From Nonomuraea jabiensis (GTDB lineage Bacteria; Actinomycetota; Actinomycetes; Streptosporangiales; Streptosporangiaceae), in the NCBI RefSeq assembly GCF_014204795.1, contig NZ_JACHMB010000001.1, forward strand, positions 11,420,501 to 11,484,500: a DNA stretch of 64,000 bases, given 5' to 3'. Of the stretch, positions 8,812-17,903 are shown piece by piece. A program made the translations under genes and the position numbers. Position 1 is the stretch's first letter, and each line of letters opens with the position of its first letter. Under the pieces are notes generated by a model. It ran no database searches. It was not told the DNA's origin and saw nothing but the letters and a program-made list of their open reading frames with translations.

Positions 8812-10566
8812 ATGCGGATCGAGGACTACGCCCTCATCGGGGACATGCAGTCGGCGGCTCTGGTGGGCCGCGACGGTTCGATCGACTGGCTGTGCCTGCC
8901 AAGGTTCGACTCGCCGTCCTGTTTCGCGTCGCTGCTCGGCAGCGAGCGCAACGGGCACTGGTGGCTCGGCCCCACGGGCCGCAGACCCGCCACCCGCCGG
9001 CGCTACCGGCCCGAGACGCTCATCCTGGAGAGCGAGTGGGACACCCCGACGGGCACCGTCCGGGTGATCGACTTCATGCCCCCGCGCGACCGCAACCCCG
9101 ACGTCGTGCGCATCGTGGAGGGCGTCTCCGGGAGCGTGGAGATGTCCACGCAGCTGCGGGTGCGCTTCGACTACGGCCGGATCGTGCCGTGGGTGCGCCA
9201 GAGCGACGGCCACCTGCAGGCCATCGGCGGGCCCGACTCGGTGTGGCTGCACTCCCCCGTGCCGCTGAAGGGCGGCGACTACGCGCACCGGGCCACGTTC
9301 ACGATCAAGGAGGGCGAGCGGCTGCCGTTCGTCTTCACCTGGCACCCCTCTCATGAGCCGATGCCGGCGCAGATCGAGGCCGAGACCCAGCTGCGCGAGA
9401 GCGAGGCCATGTGGGCGGAGTGGGTCGCGCGGTGCACCTACCAGGGCCCGTACCGGGATGCCGTGGTCCGGTCGCTGATCACGCTCAAGGGCCTCACCTA
9501 CGCCCCCACCGGCGGCATCGTGGCGGCGCCCACCACGTCGCTCCCCGAGGACGTGGGCGGGGTGCGCAACTGGGACTACCGCTTCTGCTGGCTGCGCGAC
9601 GCGACGATGACGCTCGACGCGCTGATCAGCTCCGGTTACCTGGAGGAGGCCGCCGACTGGCGCGCGTGGCTGCTGCGGGCCATCGCGGGCCGGCCCCAGG
9701 ACCTGCAGATCATGTACGGCGTCGCGGGCGAGCGCCGGCTGCCCGAGCTGCGCCTCGACTGGCTCGACGGCTACGAGGACTCCCGGCCCGTCCGCATCGG
9801 GAACGAGGCGGTCAAGCAGCTCCAGCTCGACGTGTACGGCGAGGTGATGAACTGCCTGTTCGTCTCGCGCACGCGCGGCCTGTCACCCGACGACCGGGCG
9901 TGGACCATCCAGCGCGAGCTCCTCGACTACGTGGAGGACCACTGGGACGAGCCCGACGAGGGCCTGTGGGAGGTGCGCGGGCCCCGGCGGCACTTCGTGC
10001 ACTCGAAGGTGATGTGCTGGGCGGCGCTGGACCGGGCGGTCAAGTACGTGGAGCGGTTCGGGCGCACCGGCCCGGTCGACAAGTGGCGCACGCTGCGCGA
10101 CGTCATCCACGCCGAGATCTGCTCGAAGGGCTACGACGCGCGGCGCAACACCTTCACGCAGTCGTACGGGTCGTCGGAGCTGGACGCGGCGCTGCTGCTG
10201 ATGCCCATCGTCGGCTTCCTGCCGGCCGACGACCCCCGGATGCTGGGGACGGTGGCGGCCATCGAGAAGGAGCTCCTGTCGGACGGGTTCGTGCTGCGCT
10301 ACCCGATGGCCGAGGACAACGACGTGGACGGCCTGCCCGGCGGGGAGGGCGCCTTCCTCGCGTGCAGCTTCTGGCTGGTGGAGGTGATGGCGATGCAGGG
10401 CCGCAAGGAGGAGGCGAAGACGCTGTTCGAGCGGCTGCTGACCCTGCGCAACGACGTGGGGCTGCTGGCCGAGGAGTACGACCCCCGCTACAACCGGCTG
10501 GTCGGCAACTTCCCGCAGGCCTTCAGCCACGTCCCCCTGATCCACGCCGCCCGCGCCCTCTCGTAG
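8812..10566 (+). CDS. Glycoside hydrolase family 15 protein (glucoamylase/trehalase-like)
   Basis: This 584-residue GH15 enzyme has an N-terminal beta domain (IEDYALIGDMQSAALVGRDG, SIDWLCLPRFDSPSCFASLLG) and then an (alpha/alpha)6 barrel. The barrel holds GGVRNWDYRFCWLRDATMTL near residue 255 and a later VSRTRGLSPDD region. The C-terminal NFPQAFSHVPLIHAA is a family hallmark that includes a catalytic-zone segment. There is no signal peptide, so it acts in the cytosol. In actinobacteria this GH15 group includes trehalases and alpha-glucosidases of the trehalose/glycogen network; which substrate it uses cannot be read from sequence. It stands alone on the plus strand. Confidence 0.93.
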   Translation: MRIEDYALIGDMQSAALVGRDGSIDWLCLPRFDSPSCFASLLGSERNGHWWLGPTGRRPATRRRYRPETLILESEWDTPTGTVRVIDFMPPRDRNPDVVRIVEGVSGSVEMSTQLRVRFDYGRIVPWVRQSDGHLQAIGGPDSVWLHSPVPLKGGDYAHRATFTIKEGERLPFVFTWHPSHEPMPAQIEAETQLRESEAMWAEWVARCTYQGPYRDAVVRSLITLKGLTYAPTGGIVAAPTTSLPEDVGGVRNWDYRFCWLRDATMTLDALISSGYLEEAADWRAWLLRAIAGRPQDLQIMYGVAGERRLPELRLDWLDGYEDSRPVRIGNEAVKQLQLDVYGEVMNCLFVSRTRGLSPDDRAWTIQRELLDYVEDHWDEPDEGLWEVRGPRRHFVHSKVMCWAALDRAVKYVERFGRTGPVDKWRTLRDVIHAEICSKGYDARRNTFTQSYGSSELDAALLLMPIVGFLPADDPRMLGTVAAIEKELLSDGFVLRYPMAEDNDVDGLPGGEGAFLACSFWLVEVMAMQGRKEEAKTLFERLLTLRNDVGLLAEEYDPRYNRLVGNFPQAFSHVPLIHAARALS

Positions 10567-10571
10567 CGGGC

Positions 10572-11579
10572 CTACGGGCCGGTGAGGCGGCGCTCGCCGG
10601 CCGTGGTGATCACGAACACCTGCCAGTTGTAGTAGGCGTAGTAGTTCCTCGGGTCGCGCTTCATCTGGCGGGCGTGCAGGAGGATGGCGTTCACGTACGC
10701 CCGGGAATGGTTGTACGCGTACAGCGCCCGCCGGTAGTCGCGGGGCGCGCCCGAGGCGCGCAGGTAGTTGGCGGCGCCCATGACGGCGTCGCGCGGGTCC
10801 TGCACGTCGCCGCCCATGCCGTACGCCTTCCAGGTGCCGGGCATGAACTGCATGGGACCCTGGGCGCCGACGTGGCTGTCCGACTTCACCCGGCCGAACT
10901 TGGTCTCCGCGAACATCACCGCCGCCAGCACCTCCCACTCCACCCCGAACCTGCGTTCGGCCTTCTTGAAGTGGCCGAGCAGCTCGGCGGCGGGCGGGGC
11001 GGGCTGGACCTTGAACGTGGCCGAGGGCTTGACCGGGTGGGCCAGGGAGAGCAGCTCGCGGATGGCGGCCGTGTTGTCCTTGGCCTGGGCGGCCAGCCCG
11101 GACGGCAGGCGGGCGAAGGCCCGGGCGGCGACCTCGGGGTGGCGGGCGGTGTAGCGGTAGACGCGCTGCTGGTGAAGGGCCAGGAGCTCGACGTCCCTGG
11201 GCGGCTTGCCGGTCTTCGGCCAGGCGTCGATCGCGGCGTTGAGCGCGGCGCTGGTCCCCTTGAGCGCGGCGGCCAGCCGGGCGGGGTCGCCGGGGATCTT
11301 CTGGTCGGGCGCGGGCAGCGTCTCGCCCGCCTGCGGGGTGGACTGCTGCGGGGTGGACTTCTGCGGGGTGGGCACGGACGGGCTCGGCGCGGGTTGCCGG
11401 CCGGCCGCCGAGGCCGCCGGGGCCGGGTCGCCGCAGGCGGCCGTGCCGAGGAGGGCGGCGAGCGCCATCGCGGCCAGGGCGCGGGCGGGGCGGGGCGGCG
11501 GTGATGATCGTGGCGTTCCTCCATGGTCGGCCAACCTACCGGCTGCGGCCCGCCGCCGGCGCCAGGCGGGCCCGGACAC
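10572..11579 (-). CDS. Lytic transglycosylase-like lipoprotein
   Basis: The last 130 residues form an SLT/lysozyme-like domain: VEWEVLAAVMFAETKFGRVK carries the probable catalytic Glu, followed by GAQGPMQFMPGTW and AANYLRASG. This is the signature of transglycosylases that cleave peptidoglycan glycans. A hydrophobic stretch ending LLGTAACGD near the N-terminus looks like a lipobox, so the protein is probably membrane-anchored outside the cell. A Pro/Ser/Gln-rich linker follows. The start is uncertain: GTG 11579, TTG 11534 or ATG 11468 are possible; the last would leave too short a signal, so I give the longest form. Confidence 0.85.
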   Translation of the reverse strand: MSGPAWRRRRAAAGRLADHGGTPRSSPPPRPARALAAMALAALLGTAACGDPAPAASAAGRQPAPSPSVPTPQKSTPQQSTPQAGETLPAPDQKIPGDPARLAAALKGTSAALNAAIDAWPKTGKPPRDVELLALHQQRVYRYTARHPEVAARAFARLPSGLAAQAKDNTAAIRELLSLAHPVKPSATFKVQPAPPAAELLGHFKKAERRFGVEWEVLAAVMFAETKFGRVKSDSHVGAQGPMQFMPGTWKAYGMGGDVQDPRDAVMGAANYLRASGAPRDYRRALYAYNHSRAYVNAILLHARQMKRDPRNYYAYYNWQVFVITTAGERRLTGP

Positions 11580-11610
11580 GCGCCGTGCGGGCTCGCCCGC
11601 GCGCCCCCGC

Positions 11611-11676
11611 CGCGCCGCTGATCGGGGCCGCTCCCCCGCAGGTGGCGGCTACCCGCGCCGCTGGTCGGGGCCGCTC
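11611..11676. repeat. 23-bp direct repeat, one mismatch, 43 bp apart
   Basis: Bases 11611-11633 recur at 11654-11676 with one A/G difference. Both begin CGCGCCGCTG and end CGGGGCCGCTC. The second copy is the 3' end of the AraC gene's coding sequence. The first copy lies in the gap toward the lipoprotein gene. It records a small tandem duplication of the gene's tail. Confidence 0.8.
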
Positions 11677-12425
11677 GCGCGCAGGGCCCGGGGTGAGGCG
11701 CCCAGCTCGCGTCGGCAGACCTTGTTGAACGCCTGCAGGTCCGGGATGCCCACCGCCGCCGCGATCGCGGGGATCGCCAGCGTCGACTCGCGCAGCAGGT
11801 GCAGCGCGCGCGACAGCCTCCTGCGGCGGATGTACGCGACCACCGTGTGCCCCGTCTGGGCGCGGAACAGCCGGGTGAGGTGGTTGTGCGACACCCCGGC
11901 GGCGCGGGCGATGCCGGGCACGGTCAGCGGCGCGGCCAGGTCCGCGTCGATGTACTCCATCGCGGCCGCCACGACGGCGTGCGCGCTGCCGGCGACGGGC
12001 AGGTTCGCGATCCGCCAGAGCACCGTCCAGACCTCGGCCGACGCCCTGGCCCTGGTGTCGGGGACCGCCGCGATGGCCTGCCGCAGGGAGGCGGCGATGA
12101 GCGGCGCCTGGTCCCCCGCGTCCCGCATGACGGGCACGACCCGCCGTTCGTCGCCGCCGGGCAGCCTGAAGTGCGCGTACAGGTGCTCCGACCTGCCCCG
12201 GTAGTGGTAGTGGACCTCGGCGCCCGGCGGGATCAGGCTGAGGTGGCCGGGTTTGATCGCGTGTACCACCCCGTCGACCACCAGCTCGGCGGCGTACCCG
12301 TACAGGTGGAGCTGCCACAGGTCGGGCAGCCGGAACACGTCGTGGTCCCTGACCACGCCGTGCACGCCCACCCCCGCGCCGGCCACCGCCGGCGGGTCGG
12401 AGAGCGCGATCGTCACCTGCCGCAC
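11649..12425 (-). CDS. AraC-family transcriptional regulator
   Basis: This 258-residue protein has an N-terminal cupin-like sensing domain (HLYGYAAELVVDGVVHAIKPG, SLIPPGAEVHYHYRGRSEHLY) and a C-terminal pair of AraC helix-turn-helix motifs (APLTVPGIARAAGVSHNHLTRLFRAQTG, then IPAIAAAVGIPDLQAFNKVCRRELG). It starts at GTG 12425. It is divergent from the PhyH-type dioxygenase gene with a 91-bp gap, so it probably controls that gene in response to a small ligand, perhaps a sugar given the cupin type. Its 3' tail is partly duplicated downstream. Confidence 0.92.
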   Translation of the reverse strand: MRQVTIALSDPPAVAGAGVGVHGVVRDHDVFRLPDLWQLHLYGYAAELVVDGVVHAIKPGHLSLIPPGAEVHYHYRGRSEHLYAHFRLPGGDERRVVPVMRDAGDQAPLIAASLRQAIAAVPDTRARASAEVWTVLWRIANLPVAGSAHAVVAAAMEYIDADLAAPLTVPGIARAAGVSHNHLTRLFRAQTGHTVVAYIRRRRLSRALHLLRESTLAIPAIAAAVGIPDLQAFNKVCRRELGASPRALRASGPDQRRG

Positions 12426-12516
12426 GGGAGCTGTTCTATCGCAGCGGGGGAAAATGGACCAGTAGTTGATGATTACATCCCACGACAGGGCTGGTGTCCG
12501 GTTCTAGTTTCGAGGC

Positions 12517-13323
12517 ATGCGAACCACTTTGCTGACCTCCGCGCAGGTCGCCGGATTCGTGGCCGCCGGCTATCTGCGGCTCGACGGGGTCGTCCCGGAC
12601 GAGCTCAACGACCAGGCGATCGACGTGCTGGAGGCGGGCATCCCGCGCTCGCCGTACGGCACTCCGGTCGCCAAGGCCTACCCCGAGGGATCGTTCGCCC
12701 GCCGGCTGATCGAGCTGCCCGCCGTCGCGGGCGCGCTGCACTCGCTCGTCGGTCCCGACCCGACCGTCGACCACCATGCCGTGCACGTACGCGAGCCGCA
12801 CAACGGCCACGCCCAGCCGTTGCACGCCGACGCCATCATCGACACCCGCATGGACGCCTTCGACGTGCAGCTCATGTACTACCCGCGCGAGGTGACGGCC
12901 GACATGGGCGGCACCCTCGTGGTGCCGGGCAGCCACCTGCGCCGGATCAACGAGAGCGACACCGGCCGCTACCAGAACCTGCGCGGCCAGACCCGGCTCA
13001 CCTGCCCCGCCGGGACCGTGATGCTGCTCCACCACGGCATCTGGCACGGCGGGCGGCGCAACGACAGCGACGTCCGCAGGTACATGTTCAAGATCCGTTT
13101 CAACCCGACCGTGCCGCAGGTGCGGCTCTGGGACACCTCCGACCTGGACGATCCCGCCGTCGCGGCCGAGCTGGGCCGGCGCTTCCCCTGGTACGAGCAG
13201 GCGACCGGGCGGTTGGAGGTCCACAACCGGGTGCGGATGTGGCGGGCCCTGATCAACGATCCGTCGTTCGACATCGAATACTGGACGACTCGCGTGAACA
13301 ACCGCCCCGGGAGGGTCGCATGA
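12517..13323 (+). CDS. Phytanoyl-CoA dioxygenase (PhyH) family Fe(II)/2-oxoglutarate oxygenase
   Basis: This 268-residue cupin-fold oxygenase carries the metal facial triad: His and Asp in GHAQPLHADAIID near residue 108, and the distal His in LLHHGIWHGGRRNDSD near 172. An Arg after the distal His (RRYMFKIRF) would hold 2-oxoglutarate. The family hydroxylates varied small molecules. It is divergent from an AraC regulator and overlaps the next small gene by ATGA (13320-13323), so the two are translated together. The substrate is not evident. Confidence 0.88.
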   Translation: MRTTLLTSAQVAGFVAAGYLRLDGVVPDELNDQAIDVLEAGIPRSPYGTPVAKAYPEGSFARRLIELPAVAGALHSLVGPDPTVDHHAVHVREPHNGHAQPLHADAIIDTRMDAFDVQLMYYPREVTADMGGTLVVPGSHLRRINESDTGRYQNLRGQTRLTCPAGTVMLLHHGIWHGGRRNDSDVRRYMFKIRFNPTVPQVRLWDTSDLDDPAVAAELGRRFPWYEQATGRLEVHNRVRMWRALINDPSFDIEYWTTRVNNRPGRVA

Positions 13324-13580
13324 AGCAGCAGGTGCTCGTTCTCTACCTGGCCACCTCCGCGCTCGACGCCCCGGTGGTGGGCTGGTCGCGCTACGACGGC
13401 ACCGGGCGCACCGAACCGACGGCCGGTGACGGGGACGAGCCGCCGTACGAGACGGGGGTGGAGGCGTTGCGCGACGGGTGGCGGCTGTTCCAGGCGTCTC
13501 AGCTCATCCCGCCGTATCCCGGGCACGAATATGACACGTCGTTCATGAAGCACGAATTCTTCTTCGAGAAGATTTCGTAA
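13320..13580 (+). CDS. Small hypothetical protein coupled to the PhyH oxygenase
   Basis: This 86-residue protein begins MKQQVLVLYLATSALDAPVVG and ends YDTSFMKHEFFFEKIS. It has no signal or membrane segment, no cysteines, and is rich in aromatic residues. The ATG overlaps the TGA of the PhyH gene, so it is very likely a real partner. I do not recognise the family. The short size and tight coupling suggest a subunit or accessory protein of the oxygenase, or a stress-like monooxygenase fold, but that is a guess. Confidence 0.75.
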   Translation: MKQQVLVLYLATSALDAPVVGWSRYDGTGRTEPTAGDGDEPPYETGVEALRDGWRLFQASQLIPPYPGHEYDTSFMKHEFFFEKIS

Positions 13581-13637
13581 ACCCGGACGTACGGCCTTAT
13601 CGTGTGATCGCTCGATCTGGCCGGAGGAAGGAGCGGG

Positions 13638-16025
13638 ATGCCTGACCTGCGCCCGCTCCGGCCGGGCGATCCCGAGCGGATCGGCTCGTACCGGCTCGTC
13701 GGCGTGCTCGGCTCCGGTGGACAGGGCGTGGTCTACCGGGGCGTTGGCGACGACGGGCGCGAGGTCGCCGTCAAGGTGCTGCGCCTCGCCCACGACGAGG
13801 ACGTCACCAAGAGCTTCCTGCGGGAGGTGGAGGCGGCGCGGCGGGTGGCCGCCTTCTGCACGGCCGCGGTGCTGGATGCCGGGATGGCGGACGAGCGGCC
13901 GTACATCGTGAGCGAGTACGTGGCAGGGGACACGCTCCAGGACCTGGTCCGGGCGTCGGGGCCGCGGTCGGGCGGGGCGCTGGACCGGCTGGCCATCTCC
14001 ACGCTGACCGCGCTGGCGGCCATCCACCAGGCGGGGATCGTGCACCGGGACTTCAAGCCGGGCAACGTGCTGATGGGGCCGGACGGGCCGATCGTCATCG
14101 ACTTCGGGATCGCCAAGGCCCTCGACGCGACGACCCGGACGTCGGTGCCGGTGGGGACGCCCGCGTACATGTCGCCGGAGCAGTTCCGGGGCGAGCGGGT
14201 GGGGTCGGCGTCGGACGTGTTCAGCTGGGCGGGGACGATGGTGTTCGCGGCCACCGGGCGCACGCCTTTCGCGGGAGACACGCTGGCGGCGGTGGTGAAC
14301 AGCGTCCTGAGCGGCACCCCGGACCTCACGGGGGTGCCGCCGCACCTGCTGGGCGCGATCGAGGCGTGCCTGTCCAAGGACCCGTCCACCCGCCCTGACC
14401 CGACGACCCTGCTCCAGCAACTCATCCGCCAGGCCGGCCCGACGTCCCGCGCCCCCGTTCCCGGAACGCCCTCCGCTACCCCGCCCCATAGTTCAGCCCA
14501 GCCCGCCGGGGCGGCTCAGGGCGTCGGCGCCTGGGCGCCGCCCGCTGGAGCGGTCCCGTCCGGTCCGGCTCCCTTTGGGACGGTGCCTCCGCCCGGCGGG
14601 GTGGCGCAGGCCGGGCCTCCGTTTCCTCCCCCGGGGGCGTGGCCTCTTTCCGGTGCTCAGCCCGTCCCCGGCTCTTCGGCCGTCCGGTCGGGGCCTCCGG
14701 CCGGGAATGCCGTTCAGACGGGCCCCGACGGCATTTCGACCGGCCCCGACGCCCGGAGCGGCATTTCGACGGGCCCTGATGCCTGGGGCGGCGTTCAGGC
14801 GAGACCCCACGCCGGGACCGGGCCGGCGGCGGGTGCGGATACGGAGACCGGGCGGGGCCGGTCGGTCAGCCGGCGGGCCGTGTTCGGCGGGGCCGCGGCG
14901 GCGGTGGCCGCCCTCGCGGTGTCCGCCTTCACCGTCCTGCGCCCGAGGAACGACCTCCTCCGCCCGGACGGCCGGCGTACGGAGCAGCCGCTCAGCGGAA
15001 GCCCCTCCCCCGGCACCACGTCCCCGGCACCTGCACCGACGCCGTCCGACGAGCCCTTCGGGACGCAGATCGCGGCGTCCGAGCCCCTGCCGGGAGGGAA
15101 CGGCGCGACCACGGTGCTGGCCGCCGCAGGGAGCACCATCGGGTGCGGGACTCCCAAGGGGGTGGTGTTCGCGTGGGGCCTGGGGCAGACGGCCACCAGG
15201 ATCGGGGACGGTGGGGGCTCGACGACGGGCGTGGCCATCGGCGAGGTCGGCGGCACGCCGGTGCTGGCGTCCGGGCATGCCGACGGGCAGCTGCGGCTGT
15301 GGAGCCTGACCGGCGAGAGCATCGCCTCGCACAAGGTGAGCGACCCCGTCATCGCGGTCACCGTCACGGGCGGGGGCAAGGCGGTCGCGGTGTCGCAGAA
15401 GTACGACTCCATGAAGGACCTCCGCAGCGTCGTGCGCCTGTGGGACATCTCCACCGGCAAGCAGCTCGGCCCCGCGATCAACGACCACTTCCAGGGCATC
15501 CGAGGGCTGGCGTTCGGCCGGCTGGGCGAGGACGACGTGCTCGTCACCGGCGACGGCGGGCAGCGGGTCCGGGTGTGGCGGCTGTCGAACGGGCGGATGA
15601 CGCACTCGTTCCACACCGGGGAGATCGGCGGGATCGAGCGGCTGGCCTGCGGCGAGATCAAGGGCAAGCCCGTCCTCGTCTCGACCCACCTGGACGCGAC
15701 CCTGCGCGTGTACGACCTGGCCACGGGCAAGCGCAGGAAGAAGTGGGAGTTCAGCGACCAGAGCCCGGACGACCGGGGCACCACGGCCCTCGTCGCGGGC
15801 CGGCTGGGGGACGTGCCCATCGCCGTCGTCGCCCACGGCCCGTGGAACGGCGACGTCATCGTCCGCGTCTGGAACCTCGACGACGGCGACACCGTCGGCG
15901 TGCTCGGGCCGGGCCTCGGCGGAGCGATCCGCGTGGTGGCGCTCGCCGAGCAGGGCGGCCGCCCGGTGGTCGCCGGCACCACCGAGGACCGCACCCTCCG
16001 GACCTGGAGCCTCGGCCCCGCCTGA
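13638..16025 (+). CDS. Membrane Ser/Thr protein kinase with extracellular WD40-like propeller
   Basis: The 795-residue protein starts with a Hanks-type kinase domain (1-270): glycine loop GSGGQGVVYRG (26-36), catalytic lysine K46, HRDFKPGNV with D138 and N143, and DFG D155-G157. A Pro/Gly/Ala-rich linker (about 275-405) contains repeated STGPDA units. A single transmembrane segment follows near 415-435. The outer C-terminal 340 residues form repeats ending in LRLWS-, VRLWD-, VRVWR-, LRVYD- and VRVWN-type motifs, a beta-propeller. It is likely a sensor kinase that reads an external ligand or surface component. SD GAAGGAG precedes ATG 13638. Confidence 0.93.
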   Translation: MPDLRPLRPGDPERIGSYRLVGVLGSGGQGVVYRGVGDDGREVAVKVLRLAHDEDVTKSFLREVEAARRVAAFCTAAVLDAGMADERPYIVSEYVAGDTLQDLVRASGPRSGGALDRLAISTLTALAAIHQAGIVHRDFKPGNVLMGPDGPIVIDFGIAKALDATTRTSVPVGTPAYMSPEQFRGERVGSASDVFSWAGTMVFAATGRTPFAGDTLAAVVNSVLSGTPDLTGVPPHLLGAIEACLSKDPSTRPDPTTLLQQLIRQAGPTSRAPVPGTPSATPPHSSAQPAGAAQGVGAWAPPAGAVPSGPAPFGTVPPPGGVAQAGPPFPPPGAWPLSGAQPVPGSSAVRSGPPAGNAVQTGPDGISTGPDARSGISTGPDAWGGVQARPHAGTGPAAGADTETGRGRSVSRRAVFGGAAAAVAALAVSAFTVLRPRNDLLRPDGRRTEQPLSGSPSPGTTSPAPAPTPSDEPFGTQIAASEPLPGGNGATTVLAAAGSTIGCGTPKGVVFAWGLGQTATRIGDGGGSTTGVAIGEVGGTPVLASGHADGQLRLWSLTGESIASHKVSDPVIAVTVTGGGKAVAVSQKYDSMKDLRSVVRLWDISTGKQLGPAINDHFQGIRGLAFGRLGEDDVLVTGDGGQRVRVWRLSNGRMTHSFHTGEIGGIERLACGEIKGKPVLVSTHLDATLRVYDLATGKRRKKWEFSDQSPDDRGTTALVAGRLGDVPIAVVAHGPWNGDVIVRVWNLDDGDTVGVLGPGLGGAIRVVALAEQGGRPVVAGTTEDRTLRTWSLGPA

Positions 16026-16191
16026 CCCTCCTGGCCCGCCGGCGCAGGGAGGACTGCGGCACCGACGATGCCCGCTCGGTCGCCCAGCCTCGCCTGATCG
16101 GATGCGTCTGACAATCCTGCTGACCCGACCTTTACTACGGGGGTAAGCGTGATCGGCTCGCCTCCGTGCCCGCTCATAGCGTGGACGTGTC

Positions 16192-16214
16192 GTATTCGAA
16201 TCGCGGTCGAATAC
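16192..16214. promoter_or_regulatory. 8-bp inverted repeat in the FAD-oxidase promoter region
   Basis: GTATTCGA (16192-16199) and TCGAATAC (16207-16214) form a perfect inverted repeat with a 7-base spacer, 50 bases before the oxidase start. The size and spacing fit a dimeric repressor such as TetR. No such regulator lies next to it, so the protein that binds would be elsewhere. The rest of the 238-base gap shows no gene, only an imperfect hairpin just after the kinase stop (about 16026-16053). Confidence 0.55.
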
Positions 16215-16263
16215 CGAGTCAGTGCGACTCCCCCGACCGCGACTGCGCGTGAGGAGGCCAACA

Positions 16264-17808
16264 GTGAGCCAGACCGCCCAAAGGGCCGTTCGCCCCGGTG
16301 CCGCCGATCCAGACCCCGCCCCGCGCGCGCCGGACAAGGTGGGACCGGGCGATCCTCGCTACCGCTGGCTGGTGTCGAGAGGCTACAACCAGCGATTCCG
16401 GTGCGCCCCCGAACACGTCCGCCCGGCCGTCTCCACCGAGGACGTCCTGGGAGCGGTCGACGAAGCAGTACGGACGGGCCGGCGGATCGCGGTCCGCAGC
16501 GGCGGTCACAGCTTCGAGCACCTGGTGGACGATCCGTCCGTGCAGACGCTCATCGACCTCTCGGCGATGAACGCGGTCCAGTACGACTGGCGCCGCCGCG
16601 CCTTCATGGTCGAGGCGGGTACCACGCTGGGCGAGGCGTACCGGAAGCTGTTCCTGGGCTGGGGTGTCACCATTCCCGGCGGAACCTGTCCCGATGTGGG
16701 GATAGGCGGGCATGTCTGTGGCGGCGGATACGGGGCCCTGTCCCGGCTGCACGGCCTGATCGTCGACCACCTGTACGCGGTGGAAGTGGTCGTGGTGGGT
16801 CCCTCGGGGAGGGCCACGAGCGTGGTGGCCACCCGGGAGCCGTCGGATCCCAACCGGGAGCTGTGGTGGGCTCACACGGGAGGCGGCGGCGGCAACTTCG
16901 GGATCGTCACCCGGTACTGGTTCCGGTCCCCGGACGCTCACGGCGGCGAGCCCGCCACCTTGCTGCCTCGGCCGCCTGCCACGGTGTTGCACTACTCGTT
17001 GGATTGGCCGTGGTCGCAGCTCGACCAGGACTCGTTCGTCCGGCTGGTCCGGAACTTCGGGGAGTGGGGCGAGCGGAACTCGGCGCCCGGCTCCTCCGCG
17101 GCCGCCTTGTACGGTGAGCTGGCCCTGCCCAGCCGGCCCAGCGAGACCATCACCCTGTCCGGGCAGGTGGCCACGGACACCGGCGCGCAGGCCCTGCTGG
17201 ACGACCTGGTGAACGCGCTCGGGCAGGGCGTCCCCATCCAGCCCGCACGCCAGTCGTCCGCCCTTCCCTGGCTCGCCGCCACGCAGGCCTTCGGCTACGA
17301 GTCGGGCGCCTCCGACCTCCGCTCCAAGATCAAATCGGGGTATCGGCGGCGGCGCCTGACCGACCAGCAGATCGTCACCGCCTATCGGCATCTGACCCGG
17401 TCCGACTACAACTATCCGTACGCGAACCTCTTCATCAACACCTATGGAGGACGGGTCAACGCCGTCGCACCGGCTGCGACCGCCGTGCCCCATCGCGACT
17501 CGGTCTTCCTGGTCGGCTACCTCGTCGGCTGGCAGGGGGCGGCCGAGGACACCCGGCACCTGAGCTGGATCAGGGACCTGTACCGAGACATCTACGCCGA
17601 CAGCGGCGGGGTTCCGGCCGGTGACGCCGATGACGGCAGCTTCATCAACTACGCGGACACGGACCTGGCCGATCCCCGGTGGAACGCCTCAGGCACTCCG
17701 TGGCACGCGCTGTACTACAAGGACACCTACGCGCGGCTCCAGCAGGTCAAGCGCCGCTGGGACCCGCACGACGTCTTCCGTCACGCCTTGTCCGTCCGCC
17801 CCCACTGA
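16264..17808 (+). CDS. Berberine-bridge-type FAD-linked oxidase, probably bicovalent
   Basis: This 514-residue oxidoreductase has an FAD-binding PCMH domain and a C-terminal BBE segment (WNASGTPWHALYYKDTYARL, then KRRWDPHDVFRH). Both covalent flavin anchors are visible: His in AVRSGGHSFEHL near residue 83 and Cys in GGHVCGGGYGALSR near 150. Bicovalent enzymes of this type oxidise sugars, alkaloids or polyketide alcohols with oxygen. No signal peptide is seen. GTG 16264 is chosen because GAGGAGG stands six bases upstream; an upstream in-frame ATG would add an Arg-rich tail without support. It ends at a strong shared terminator. Confidence 0.92.
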   Translation: MSQTAQRAVRPGAADPDPAPRAPDKVGPGDPRYRWLVSRGYNQRFRCAPEHVRPAVSTEDVLGAVDEAVRTGRRIAVRSGGHSFEHLVDDPSVQTLIDLSAMNAVQYDWRRRAFMVEAGTTLGEAYRKLFLGWGVTIPGGTCPDVGIGGHVCGGGYGALSRLHGLIVDHLYAVEVVVVGPSGRATSVVATREPSDPNRELWWAHTGGGGGNFGIVTRYWFRSPDAHGGEPATLLPRPPATVLHYSLDWPWSQLDQDSFVRLVRNFGEWGERNSAPGSSAAALYGELALPSRPSETITLSGQVATDTGAQALLDDLVNALGQGVPIQPARQSSALPWLAATQAFGYESGASDLRSKIKSGYRRRRLTDQQIVTAYRHLTRSDYNYPYANLFINTYGGRVNAVAPAATAVPHRDSVFLVGYLVGWQGAAEDTRHLSWIRDLYRDIYADSGGVPAGDADDGSFINYADTDLADPRWNASGTPWHALYYKDTYARLQQVKRRWDPHDVFRHALSVRPH

Positions 17809-17903
17809 CCTGCCGCACGGCCGGGGCTCCGGGCGGCGTGCCCTCGTTACGACGCCGGGCCGGACGCAGGCGGACCGGGCGGAGGCGAGCCGACGGGTGA
17901 TGA

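Noticed and set aside
9411..11504. A 697-codon plus-strand frame overlapping GH15 and the lipoprotein gene
   Set aside because: It has no motif and overlaps two well-supported genes in other frames.
11536..12318. An alternative 260-codon frame over the AraC gene
   Set aside because: Only the frame 11649-12425 shows the cupin and helix-turn-helix motifs.
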